Source: Topomyia yanbarensis
Taxonomy: Eukaryota; Arthropoda; Insecta; Diptera; Culicidae
Assembly (NCBI RefSeq): GCF_030247195.1
Contig: NC_080671.1
Coordinates: 62,347,589-62,411,588 of the forward strand
Direction of reading: 5' to 3'
Length of the DNA stretch: 64,000 bases
Within the stretch, counting starts at the first letter, position 1. The number at the start of each line of letters is the position of its first letter. Shown piece after piece: positions 34,690 through 45,786 of this stretch. The notes beneath the pieces were generated by a model that worked only from the letters and a program-made list of their open reading frames with translations, searched no databases and was not told the DNA's origin. A program made the position numbers and the translations under genes.

Positions 34690-35655
34690 GACGCAATACT
34701 CAATCGCAAATGTTGCCTTTCATTTGAGAGTTGGTTTGAGAACATCGGTTCAGTCATCACCGAATTACCGATGTGACTTAAATTGTGGAATATGCCCGGA
34801 ATCCGAGACTTCCGGAATCGTCGATAGTGGACAATATATCCTAAAAATGTTCGATTGGCAATCAGTGGTATGGATGAGCCAATCGAAGTAATTTGGTAAC
34901 CATTTCAATAGTTTTTAGCCTCTGCGGTGTTACGATTGTACCGATTTATATGGGAAACTCCAGTGTAACCTTACTAACCAACCTGTAACTCTGGAACCAA
35001 AAGTCAAAACTGAATGAAATTCAGCATCAGTTAATGGAATGACTGTATCTTTCATTTGAAATTAAGTTTGTAAAAATCGGTAGAGAATTCGCTGGGGAAT
35101 AGGTGTGATATTAGCTTAGGAACTTGACGAGTTCCCCGGAGGCATCATGCACCGTCATAGGTTGCCAATGTGGTCAAAGCTGCTTTGGTTGATCATTAGT
35201 GATCCAGACCCACAAACTAGAGTAATGTTGAACCCATTTTAATAGGTTTTACATTATTTGGACAGCACGGTTGAAACAGTTTATATGGAAGTTCGCTGTG
35301 TGACCGCAGTCTTCAACCCGTAACTCCGGAACCGGAAGTCGGATCAACTAAAAATTCAATTGCAGCTTATGGAAGCGTTATACCTTTCAGATGAAACTAA
35401 GTTTGAGAAAATCGGTTCAGCCATCTCTGAGAAAATAGTGTGTGTTTAAATGACATACACACATACACATTACGCACATACATACACAAATATCACACAC
35501 ATACAAGCATACACACACATACATACACACATAGACATTTTCCGATCTCGACTAACTGAATCGAATAATATATGACACTCGGCCCTCCGGGCCTGGGTTG
35601 AGAAGTCGATTTTTTCAGTGATTGTATTGCCTTTCTTTATATGAAAAAGGCAAAA
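34690..35655 (-). repeat. Diverged complex-satellite member, inverted
   Basis: Reverse-oriented relative of 7113-8050. It shares AACTTGACGAGTTCCCCGGA-like, GTGATCCAGACCCACAAACT and TTCAACCCGTAACTCCGGAA blocks, a CA tract (35455-35535), and the closing CTTTCTTTATATGAAAAAGG. It shows that the family is dispersed beyond the 2-12 kb cluster. Confidence 0.75.
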
Positions 35656-35840
35656 ATAACAAGGTTACAGGTCCCAGTAGTTTTTTTGCTCGCGTCTATG
35701 AGACTGGTTGCTAGCAGTTGTACACAATAGCTCACGTAGAAATTTTAAGACCAGAGAGCAGGGTGGTATTCAGGAGCGCACAAGAAACAGCTCTCGAATC
35801 TATGAATAGTCTGAATTCCTTGAAATTGTTCACGTAAATC

Positions 35841-36207
35841 TACAGTGAAGACCCGATTTTATCAGCTTCATATGAAAATTGATAGTTAGTAGTTTGATAG
35901 GCTCTAGCAGACGAACCAAGTTGAATTCGAGTAAATACTTTCTTGAGCATATATTTCTTATCTTAGAGATCCGAAATATGCTAAATTTATTTTTTTTTTA
36001 AATTTTGCGCTGTCAGACCCCCTTAAGGAAAGGCTAAGCTAAATATTCAGGTAAGGTTATGAGGCTATATCTCGCGACTATAGAAGAATATTTTAAGAGC
36101 TTCGGTTTCTTAAAAAAAAGAAAAATATATTTTCCGCTTTTATCAATGCCTTCATTTTATCAGCCTAAAATTCGCCAAGGGGCTGATAAAAACGGGTCTA
36201 CACTGTA
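35841..36207. mobile_element. TA-flanked MITE with ACAGTG(T/A)AGACCCG ends
   Basis: Left TACAGTGAAGACCCGATTTT and right, read inward, TACAGTGTAGACCCGTTTTT continue into ATCAGC on both sides. The CAGT-type end and TA duplication fit a pogo/Tigger-like non-autonomous element. The interior is AT-rich without a frame. Confidence 0.82.
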
Positions 36208-36325
36208 TTAAGATCATTCAGAAAACTAATTACTTCATTAACTATATCATGAACTGTTTCACGAGCTCGACTTGGGAATCGTGACTTTAGGATTCTAGGA
36301 ATCAAGCACAAAATCCCAAATTTCA

Positions 36326-36449
36326 TTAACACTCAGGAAGTCGCGCAAAAGGCCCACTGAACGAGCAGCCGCTGATGCTCTAAGACGATTTCGCTAGATT
36401 TTCAGAGCAGCGTGCACTCAGTGCACTAGCGCGACTTCCGGAAGGTTAA
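36326..36449. mobile_element. 124-bp MITE with GGAAGTCGCGC ends
   Basis: Left TTAACACTCAGGAAGTCGCG and right, inward, TTAACCTTCCGGAAGTCGCG. The interior contains GTGCACTCAGTGCAC. The ends could carry a TTAA or TTA duplication. A related piece occurs near 2620-2655. Confidence 0.65.
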
Positions 36450-37119
36450 ATATATCTTAGTGTTTTATGAATGTGTGGACTATTTCACGCACACGAATGG
36501 TGAATTTTATCTTATATGCTTGGAATCATACCCAGTTCATGATGCAAGAAAAGAAAGAAGATAAACAATATTCCGAGCGTCGTATAAAGGTTTTCGAGAA
36601 AATATCAAAACTATTTTAATTTTGTAATCCAATTGCCAAAATGTGATAAAACATGAATCAGTTAACATTATATATTCGGTCCATAGACAATGTTCCTAGA
36701 TTTGTGGATAAAATTATGAATCCACAATTTTAGAGTTCGCGAATTGTTGGCGTGGGTAAAATGCATCGGCGGCGCACCGCCGGTCTACCGTTCGGCGCCG
36801 GCTTACGTTAAAAATTACCGGCGGCGCTAAGGTCTATCTCCGAAAAGCTTCAGCTACTTTATCCAAAACAAACTGTTTTCGACGAGTATCGTCCGTGGGC
36901 ATTCGAACCACTACACAATAAGAATACTGCTGGCAACGATGTGAAGGACCAATTCCGGAACACAAATTCCCAGATCATCCCATTTCTGCTTTTCAAAACT
37001 TTTTTCGACCATTGGCACGAGGAGGCACAATTTCTAGAACACGATATCTTCTTCAATAAATCTCGCTCACTCGCGATTCTTAATTGGATTAACAATCCAA
37101 AATTTTCCATTTTTAGGGT
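36450..37119. other. Non-coding sequence with a GC-rich patch
   Basis: A striking CGGCGGCGCACCGCCGG-type patch lies at 36760-36830 and can fold on itself. After it an open stretch leads toward the mariner relic, possibly including its decayed N-terminal part. No clear boundary. Confidence 0.4.
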
Positions 37120-37970
37120 AATTGACGGGAGCGGAAAAGAACAGCGTTCAAAGCGCTCTGTCGAAATATCTAACAAAAAATTACATCTCCAATATTTAAA
37201 TTAATCGTTAGTTCTATTCCTGCACCAAGAAATGCGACCATCGAAAATGAACGAATCTCAAAAGAATGCGCCACGTCGCTTGGAATATTGAAATGCTGTG
37301 GCAAGAATGATTGATGCACAGCCTGATTTTTGGGACAAAATTTTAATGACGAACGAAGCTCACTTCACCCGTTCCGGCGGAGTAAATAAACAAAATTGTC
37401 GCATTTGGGGACACAGAACCCACACGTTATACATCAAACACCACTGCACGACCAGAAAGTAACTGTTTGGGATGGAGTGTACTCCAAAACAATCATCGGG
37501 CCTTATTTTTTCAAAGAGGGAGATACCATCGACGACGCACCCTATCTTTAGATTTTGGCGCACTTTATCTGTGCACAAATGCAGAAAAAAGATCTGAAAA
37601 ACTTTTATTTTCAGCAAGATGGGGCACCTTGCCACACCGCAGCCGCTACGATCAAGTTCTTGCAGGGAAAATTCCCAGGAGGCTTTGTCTCAAAAATTGG
37701 TGATTTGGAATGGCCTCCTCATTCTCCGGATTTAGCGGCACCAGGCGGTACGGTAGCAAACCTAAGAACCATGACGAACTCAAAGCTAATATACGAGCTG
37801 AAATTGCTGCGAATAAGTGCGAAAATGTACATGTAAAACTTGTACGCAATCTTGTACGCATGCGTAATTGTATGGTGTCCCAACCTATATGACACGCTTG
37901 TCTCAACCAATTTTTCGAAGAAAAAAAAATCCAATGAAGCAAACGGAAAACCCTGATCGGTAATAACATG
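37120..37970 (+). pseudogene. Mariner-type transposase relic
   Basis: Degenerate DDE transposase spread over several frames. MTNEAHF (37346-37366) stands where the first catalytic Asp is expected, with Asn in its place. QQDGAPCHTA (37612-37641) carries the second Asp. WPPHSPDL (37708-37731) leads to the third acidic site, but the usual FLWG-type sequence after it is deleted. A frame change then resumes at PKNHDELKANIRAEIAA. A TAG at about 37549 and other stops also interrupt it. The order matches the IS630-Tc1-mariner family; this copy is inactive. Terminal repeats were not identified. Confidence 0.82.
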
Positions 37971-38809
37971 TTAGTTACTTCTTAACACTTTAAAATTATT
38001 TACGTTTAAATTCCGATGAAAAACTACAAGGGGCAGCCCTATGGGGTTGCACAAACTGTAGACGTAGGACTATACTACTTAATGTAAAATATTTATTTTC
38101 TTAGTACATTTAGAGTAATAATATATCAAATACATTTCTTACGTACAGTTTAAGCACAACTAATCAACATCATGTTACATATTGAATCAAATCTTCTTGG
38201 TTATCAGGTCATTTCATTTGTAGTAGGTGATCGAATCAGATTAAACTTATTTGAGACGATCTAAAAAAAGAAGACCGAAAACCGTGACCAAACTAATATC
38301 TGGAACGAAATCTTTATAGTACAAGATCAGCGTTGAAAAATTGTAAAAACTTTTCGATTGTGAGTGGTAAAAACCCGGACCAGTGAAAGAAAATCAAATT
38401 TTGGACAATATAATCATATTTCATGTATAGACCAAGCTTTCTAGTTATATTTTGCCATTATTGTAACTTTCCTAAAGTACGCATACAAACATAGCGAATG
38501 CAGTGGTCTCAATCATGTATCGAAACTATAAATATTCAATGATCGAAAACAATTTTATATATGGACTTAGATGCGTTTTTGCAACGGTTTTTCGAGTGGC
38601 AGTGTATTCATTTATTAATAGACTTTGTAGTATGTACCAGAATCAAAATACGATATGCTGAGTGGAAATGAATCAATGAATTGATCGAACGTAAATAATA
38701 AACCTTCGTTCTGCTTTCCATGGATCCGCGTAAATTTGTTGCTAAGAAAGTTTTCGTCTTTAAGCAACGAAAGCACAGATTGCTATCATGCATGTTACGC
38801 ATGAAATCG
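37971..38809. other. AT-rich non-coding stretch
   Basis: No gene recognised. GACGTAGGACTATAC near 38060 and GACGTAGTCCTACGTC near 39790 look like parts of a dispersed repeat. Confidence 0.4.
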
Positions 38810-38817
38810 CTAACACA

Positions 38818-39053
38818 CAGGGATGCCACATTGAAATCTGTATTTGTATCATCATCTGTGATAACCGAAACAGGAAAAAAATCTGTGATAAACTTCTGAA
38901 AAATCTGTGAAAAATCACAATATTTACAAAAATCTGTGAAATTTTTATCAAAATGCCAATAATCTGCCATCTGTAAAAAAGAAACTGTGATCAAAAATTG
39001 TGAAAAAAAAAATCTGTGACATTACAGAAAAATCTGTGAATATGGTAACACTG
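38818..39053. mobile_element. hAT-like MITE with AAAATCTGTGA subrepeats
   Basis: Left end CAGGGATGCCACATT and right end, inward, CAGTGTTACCATATT match at 11 of 15 positions. Flanking 8-mers CTAACACA (38810-38817) and CTAACAAA (39054-39061) differ at one base. ATCTGTGA recurs at least six times inside. Confidence 0.75.
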
Positions 39054-39061
39054 CTAACAAA

Positions 39062-40061
39062 TTAGATATACCTTTATTCGCCTCGAACATTGAACCCAAG
39101 CGCACAAAGGAAAATGAGTCGACGCTGATGATGATGGGTAGAGCGAAAGAGACAACTAGTACCACGACACTATGTTAACCGTGTTTGCAAATGGAGCTCG
39201 AATGCACAAGCGATTTTGTTTACGAATAATTGTGTTCGAGATTGTACAGAAAGTTTTGCTGGAAACGAGCACAACACAAAAGAAAGCATAGTGCTTAAAC
39301 GGACAAGCGCCGTCCGTGTTGGACGGAACTGGGTAGCGTATCTCCACAGCCAGTGTAACGGACGTCTAATTCAGCTACACTAGCTGTGAAAACACACAGC
39401 GCAGTGATCTGCTCCGCCCGCCGTTCAACAGGCAACTGAGCTTGTCCGGCCAAATCCGTTCTTTAAATAGTCGATGATGACGTCATTCATAGAAGCGTAG
39501 CGCGCTAGGTGCACAAATCTGTCGTGCCGGACTTGGGAAGCGCTATCTTCTGTGTGTAAATGCGCGATATTTTGACTAGGTTGTTCATTTATTAAATTTT
39601 TAATGCCATGATATTAAAAATCTTTGGGTTTATCTATTGGAATCTATTCTTAGAAGTAATTCGGGGCGATATGTGTGCCAAAAATTTGAAAATTTATCGT
39701 GAGATGGCTGAATTATATGCGTTTAAAATTGGACTTTTCGTTACATACCATTTTGTAGAATTTGCAAAGTGCATCCCCATATCGAAAACAAAGACGTAGT
39801 CCTACGTCAAAAGATTCAATTTAAGATGGCGCAAAAATCAGCACAACAAAATATTTTTCGCTCGTTTTTTGACACTGCTTAGAGCAGTTGTGACAATAAT
39901 GAACTATAACTTCAACTTGGTATAAAAAGTGAGCTACGATCGAGGCTAGTATGTGTTAAAAATAACAGAGCAACCCTGCATAGGGACAAAAATATCGAGC
40001 TGTCCCAACCTATACAGCGTCCCAACTTAAACAACAATCTATCTATCTATCTTCTATCTAT
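39062..40061. other. Non-coding stretch, one palindromic patch
   Basis: GGACAAGCGCCGTCCGTG near 39302 and GCTTGTCCGG near 39442 are partly inverted, but a defined element could not be drawn. A (TATC)n run lies at 40040-40062. No gene. Confidence 0.4.
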
Positions 40062-40228
40062 CCAGCTTAACCGATTGCTGTAAAAATTTGTACATAGTAG
40101 GCATTTGTTATGGAGCGTGTTTGTGTGCTATTGGTTGGAGATTATCTGCCCGCCAGATGGCGCTTTGGAACAAATTGTGGTTTCCTCCTATTTCGTTGAA
40201 AATCGCTGCAACGCGCGATGGGTATTAG
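40062..40228 (+). mobile_element. Helitron 3' end fragment
   Basis: Ends GCAACGCGCGATGGGTATTAG, close to the canonical Helitron terminus seen at 61844 (GGGTATCAGCTAGT). Contains AACCGATTGCTGTAAAAATT and CCAGATGGCGCTTTGGAAC, both repeated in the next copy. Confidence 0.65.
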
Positions 40229-40445
40229 TCTCTTATATATAAAAGTCAATGTTTGTATGTATATGATTTATGGACTCCCAAACGGCTTAACCGATTGCCG
40301 TCAAAATTTATACATAGTAGGCAATTGTTCTGGAACGTGTTTGTGTTCTATTGGTTGGGGATTATCTGACCACCAGATGGCGCTTCGGAACAAATTGATT
40401 TTACTCCTCTTTCGCATGAAAATATGGTTCTCTTCATTAAGTTCT
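40229..40445 (+). mobile_element. Helitron 5' end fragment, head-to-tail with the previous
   Basis: Begins TCTCTTATATATAAAAGTC, a typical insect Helitron 5' end, directly after the 3' end of the preceding copy. It then repeats AACCGATTGCCGTCAAAATT and CCAGATGGCGCTTCGGAAC. The 3' end is missing. Confidence 0.65.
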
Positions 40446-42322
40446 AGTTCGATTATGTTCAAGTAAGCTATAATGATAAAATTGCACATTGTGTTGACTA
40501 GGTGTTTGCTTAGGAACACAAATCGTGTCCCCATCTTTGGAGCTAGCGTCCATCCGGCACTAGCTTGGTCCTGTCACTAAGTTAATGTCGGATTCTGATG
40601 AGACAAAGTAGAAACGCAAACTTCATAACTAATTTAGTTAAAGGTTTCGTGCCCTTCACGCGCGAATATGGTTTTACCCAATATTCTCCTTAATGGAGAA
40701 AAGTTTGTTTCTACCAATACTTTTTTGCTTACGGGGAAATATAGCATAGCAGTTCTTTTTATCAGAGCTGGACAAGGATTGACAGAATTCTAAACATTTC
40801 AAAGTGTCGAAATTGTCATATTTATGCCTATTTAAGTTAATGGCGGATTCCTTGGTTCACTGTCGGCTTGCTATAAGGTAAGAAAGCAAAGAATCCCTCA
40901 TCTTACCCTCCACCTTCTTTACTATATTCAACTTTCAATATTCTGGAATTGAATTTTATTAATAAAAATAGCCGGGTGTCGGACACATAATGACACACCA
41001 TTTTGCATGTAGAAAGTAGAAAAATGTAAGTGCACATTTTTATAGCATAAATGCATTTATAAAAAATAAGATTCATACATTAGGTTGAGAATAGTCGCAA
41101 AGCAATGTATATAAACAACACTACAATGATTTACGACTGAGCAAATCGCACAATTTTCTGAAAATTACCACTAATAACATTTCCATAAAACCATTCATTA
41201 TTCACTTTTCATCACTTACAACAATGGAAAATGGCAGGGGATTAGCAAATGCTTTCTAGCGAGTACTGGCAGTGAAATATGCATGATTACTCTAGCTGAA
41301 GATTTAGCACTCGATCCCTACGCAACCAGACCTGCCCTTCTACAGCTACCACCGAACTCAAATATATGTCTAGTGGTTACGTAAATAAATTATAAACTCA
41401 TTTTCACCCTTCCCATGTTTCCGTGCACAGGCCACAACCACCGGCGGAGCAACCTGTGCTGCTGACTTTCACAGTAATTGAGCAATAAAGTGCGCCCGGT
41501 TCTTGTTCTGTCCCAACCCCGGGAGAAGAGCCAACTTTCAGCGACTAATGCTGTGCACTGCCATTTAGCACCACTTAGCATGGGGCTTGCTGGAGTTACT
41601 CAAAATGCACCCAATCCGGCATAATTCTCTGTCCCACGCGTTACCATCGGACCATAAACTTCGCCGATTCTATACTGGGGTATACATACATAGGTATATG
41701 TATCCGAAAGTATACCGTCTCTCATTAGCTGCAGCAGCCAAAGTAACCAGTGCCATGAATCAAATGGATTAAATTTCCTCCCCGGTAATGGCCACTCGAG
41801 TACGACTGCTGGGCCTGGAACCGGAGATTCGGGGAGGATACCACAACAGAACCGCAAAATTATTGATTCAGCTATGATTTAGTGCATTAATGATGGTAGG
41901 GTGGTGTGTGTGTTGGTCGCTATTAATGCCAGGGAAGCGTGCTAGTTGATGTTAAATTGTCTGTACTGTCTGTATAGTGAAACCTTATGAGCTATCGTTA
42001 CGCTGATACCTAACTATATACGTTGAAACCGGGACTAGTATCTCTATCTAATATTGATATGTAGAATCGCCCGAGGAATCCAGTCGGGCCCAGAGTTTTG
42101 ATGTTTGTTCGAATGCAATTGAAACTGGGAGTATCAGCTATTTGTGAAGAGTAAATTTAGTGTTTGATCACAGACAATGCAATCCGTTTACCCATAACCA
42201 ATCTGAAAAGTATTCATGCAAGTATCGCTTGATCGGGGAAATCTGGGTCATTCCGGATCCTCGGGTAATTTGATTCCCCAGACGTTTCACAGTCAAGGTG
42301 ACAGCTTTTGTTCAAAACAACA
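40446..42322. other. Mostly single-copy-looking sequence
   Basis: Fragments at 40550-40750 (GTCGGATTCTGATGAGAC, GGGGAAATATAGCATAGCAG) relate to the repeat at 48700-49210. The stretch 41330-41880 is GC-richer, with no repeat signature and no long frame; it could be conserved regulatory DNA. No gene supported. Confidence 0.45.
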
Positions 42323-42482
42323 TATCTACAATAAGTGACTCTCTTTGTTTACTTTCTTTTTCGATTTTTGCGGCGTCACTTTTCACTTATTTTACAGTAC
42401 AGTTCGAAAGACGGTGGTTTTGACTAACATATTATCCAAAGAGTTGAGGGATAAATGTTAAAGCGACCGAATTATTAATCAA
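42323..42482 (+). mobile_element. MITE family 1, one-sided copy 3
   Basis: TATCTACAATAAGTGACTCT, CTTTGTTTACTTTCT and the internal GCGGCGTCAC and CAAAGAGTTGAGGG match the MITE at 46341-46604. The right inverted end is absent. Confidence 0.65.
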
Positions 42483-42920
42483 GATTTCAATATTAATTCT
42501 TCAAAAGTGCTAAAGAGATTTTTGTAAACAAACTTGTTTCGTTGATTCTTCCGCTGCAGAGGGGAATTTCATGAAAACTATACGTTAAACAACATCTTTA
42601 CCCTTTGTAGAAGCCATTTTAAATGTTATCTGCATTGAAATTATAGCAAACTCTGCAAAACAAAAGTTTGTTTTCAAATAATATAGATTTGTCTTTTTCT
42701 AGTTGTCGTAATACTATACCATAACTCCTTATTCGACTTCGTTCGGTCGCTTTATGTATTCGCTGGGAGCACATATTACATTGAAGTACTTATACGTATA
42801 ATTTGTCTGCTAAATAACTTAATTTGTGTTGGCGACAATATTTCTAAACATACAGCACTAAGTTCTTTGTTTTAGCCAAAATTCCAGATCGGCACGGCAA
42901 TAACATTCTATTTTTTTGTT
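42483..42920. other. AT-rich non-coding stretch
   Basis: Nothing recognised. Confidence 0.5.
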
Positions 42921-43010
42921 GTATCGATTTTGTTGGCTATTTTCGGCAAATTTAAGGCTAAGAGAAACTAAAGCAAATGAAATTGAAAGACGGATAGGTA
43001 TTCTATTGTA
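42921..43010 (+). repeat. Single foldback arm
   Basis: GTATCGATTTTGTTGGCTAT through GACGGATAGGTATTCTA matches the left arm of the 24943-25329 element with several substitutions. No second arm is present. The SINE-like sequence begins at its edge. Confidence 0.75.
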
Positions 43011-43250
43011 TTTTTTGTTCATTTTCCATCGGCCTCTGTCCGCACTGAGTGCCAATAGGTCACTGACACCATCCGGACCTCAGATATCGACCCATTAACA
43101 CATGAGCCGGGACGAACGGGCTTACTTCCCTTCCGAAGGGACGTTGACTACCTCAGAAAGTCTCAACGGCTTCGGCTGGGATTGAACTTAAATCTACTGG
43201 GATGAGTTGCAGTCACGTTTATCACTCCACCACCGGCGCCGTTTGGCATT
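43011..43250 (-). mobile_element. tRNA-derived SINE (Feilai-like by type)
   Basis: On the minus strand, a box A-like GGTGGTGGAGTGATAA (43219-43234) is followed after about 35 bases by a box B-like GTTCAATCCC (43178-43187). This is the internal RNA polymerase III promoter arrangement of a tRNA-derived head. The downstream body carries GCCGTTGAGACTTTCTGAGG. Aedes genomes hold tRNA-related SINEs such as Feilai; the exact family was not determined. No A-rich tail was fixed. Confidence 0.55.
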
Positions 43251-43690
43251 AACATTGTAATTTGTTTATTATATTTATTTGATTAGCAATTATTAAATTA
43301 AGAAACACTTAGCTCAAAGATTTATTGATTTGTACGCAATTGAAAATTTAATTTAATTGAAATTTCATATTTCCCCTCACAAGTTTTAAATATATTTTCC
43401 GAACAGAAAATTTGCTATTTTGCTAAATGGTTCAAATACGATTAGTGATGTGACATTTTTTCGTTTGATCGAATAATAGAAAATCGATTATTTTTAACTT
43501 GATTGATTATACATGTTTTCATTGAAATCAATTAGATCGTTTTGAAACTATTCACCAATTTGACAAACGAGTCTTGAAATCTAATTAGAAATGGAAAGCC
43601 GTGTCTTTTGGTTTGAACCCAGCACTACCCATAATTAAGCAAACGGAATATTACCCCGAATTATATTATCCGTTAATTAATGTTACTCCC
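43251..43690. other. AT-rich non-coding stretch
   Basis: Contains several ATCGATTATT-type words near 43480-43550. No gene. Confidence 0.5.
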
Positions 43691-44680
43691 TGACGTCTAA
43701 AAAAATACTTTATTTTCGTAAGTGTTTCCATTCCATAACTGAGAAGGCACATCTGTGTGTAGTGCCCCCAGTGCGTGATTCTCGATCGTTATCCCAAGTT
43801 CTGTGCCGTATACGATACATGACGTAATTCCTCGTAATCTTTCCCACAAACTTTGCCTGCAGTGCCGCCGCCGCTCCATTAAAGCACCGCAAAGCGTGGT
43901 GTCAAACTTCACCATTGTCGATGTGAGTCGCTTTTCCGTACCTTGTTGTGGTGGGACACTGAGTGAACGTGCTGCGTTGGCGGAACTGCAAGCACATCGC
44001 ATAATGATTATCCTAGCGAAACCATAAATCATCCACTAATTATTTTGTTACTACTCCTGTAGAGGCCAAAGAGACACGCCGATGGAATTGGCGATATCCA
44101 TGCTTGGGGTGGATGGTACAAACGTTGTCAGTGTGTCGCCGTATTTCGCTGGCAGGTACGAATGTTACGTGCCGGGAGACCGAAATTGACGATTTTGAAC
44201 GCCAACGGAAATGTTAATGAGACCATAACGTACACTTGCGCGCTGTCAATCAATATCAAACCGGTTTGGGAGTATGGTGAATCGAATGTTTTGGACCTGC
44301 GATTTGTTGGCAGTGTCTTCCGTCTCGTGACTAGCGATTTTGGAATGGAGTTGAGGAATGATGCGAACAGACACTAACATACCGCATGGCGCATCATCGT
44401 CTGCTGTTTGCTTCTAGTGACAACTTCCTTAATTGCTTTAGAAGTTTCCATCCAATTCCATTTTCACCTGTCAAGGAACCGCGTACCTACGCCCAGTCGT
44501 TGGAGATGGAAACGGTTTATACATTTATTATCACTTTGGGAGCTTTGATTTGTTTGGGGATGCTGCGACACGGTTGTAAAATCATTTATCTTCAATTGTT
44601 TGAAACCTCCTATTGCGATTATCACTGGCTAACGGATCCAGTCTTATCAGAGCATGGCGGGTTACATTAGGAAACTAGAG
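43691..44680. other. GC-richer region with weak exon-like signals
   Basis: Open frames overlap on both strands. An acceptor-like TTACTACTCCTGTAG ends at about 44060 and a donor-like GCTGGCAG|GTACGA lies at about 44156; the ~95 bp between them are open in all three plus frames. Frames at 44162-44377 and 44386-44670 (+) follow, the latter with a hydrophobic stretch (TFIITLGALICLGML). Nothing matches a family I know. It may be a lineage-specific gene, or unique regulatory DNA. Confidence 0.2.
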
Positions 44681-45778
44681 AGTTGTCAGGTTAGCCGAAG
44701 TAGATTTAACTGTAACTCGTTCGGTTCACAACCAGGTAAAGGAGTGCTTTGTCGGCCATGGATTGCTATGAGTGGTTAGTGGATGGTATAGGATGGAGTT
44801 TTCGCTTTCTCAAATTGTATGACATAGGTGTAATGCTGTCTAAACTTTATTTAAATTTGATGTAATAAGTCTGTCTCACTCTCACACTACACCAATGGAG
44901 GTAAAATCGAAAATGAGTAGCCAATTGCAGATTTTCAGCTATTGTTGGCCCTTCTAGAGATATGACACCATGCTTTATTTTGTGAAAACAACTCTCTGGT
45001 GATCATTAAAATAACGTATGCGGTAAAAGATGGGTAGGTAATGCCTGAAACATAACCGGAATGTTGTGACTGCCCTTGGATTGATAATAAAAATGCAAGG
45101 ATATTGATCGGTATCACGTTTGTCATCCAATTGCAGTCTCCTAACTGATCGCCAGAAACAGAACCAACTTAATTGGTTCCTAACTTAGGGCTATAACCAT
45201 TTCTTGTTATTATGAAAATATTTCCGTAAACAGGGCCTATGATTCTAAATATTAAAAAAAAACATGATTTTTTTTTTATTTGACAAGATTTGCATATAAT
45301 CAAATTCATTCTTCCATTTTATCATATGATTAGTTATTTTTATTTCGTTTTGACAATGGCGTAATTTCTAACTCAACAGTAAAAAAAAGTCCTGAGGGTC
45401 TAGCAGGCAGAACTCTTCCAAACTGTCTTTCTTGATAATTCGACCCACGAGCACTTGTTTGGATTTACACACACGCAGTTCTTGTTACATTGTTCATGCT
45501 GTTATCGGAAAAAACAGCAATCCTCAATTTAACTGATGCAACGAAATATTTTGAGATTGATTAGAGATGCGTAGCGTCTGTAGGACATATACGGATGTGG
45601 TATGGCTTTTCAGTCGATAATGCGATTGCGTTGATTACTGTGTGATTTTCTATTGAGATCGTTTGTGCAGGACTGGAGAGGAGTTATCAGCATTAAATAC
45701 ACGTCATTATAGCAAAAGCGGGAACATCAACGGTCACAAGTAGATTCTCTGCGCTATTTCTGATGTAAAAGTAAATAC
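44681..45778. other. Non-coding stretch
   Basis: Single-copy-looking, AT-rich at the end. No gene or element boundary recognised. Confidence 0.45.
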
Positions 45779-45786
45779 CTGGCAAT

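Noticed and set aside
43178..43234. Functional tRNA gene
   Set aside because: Box A- and box B-like sequences are present, but the arms do not pair into a cloverleaf and a SINE-like body follows.
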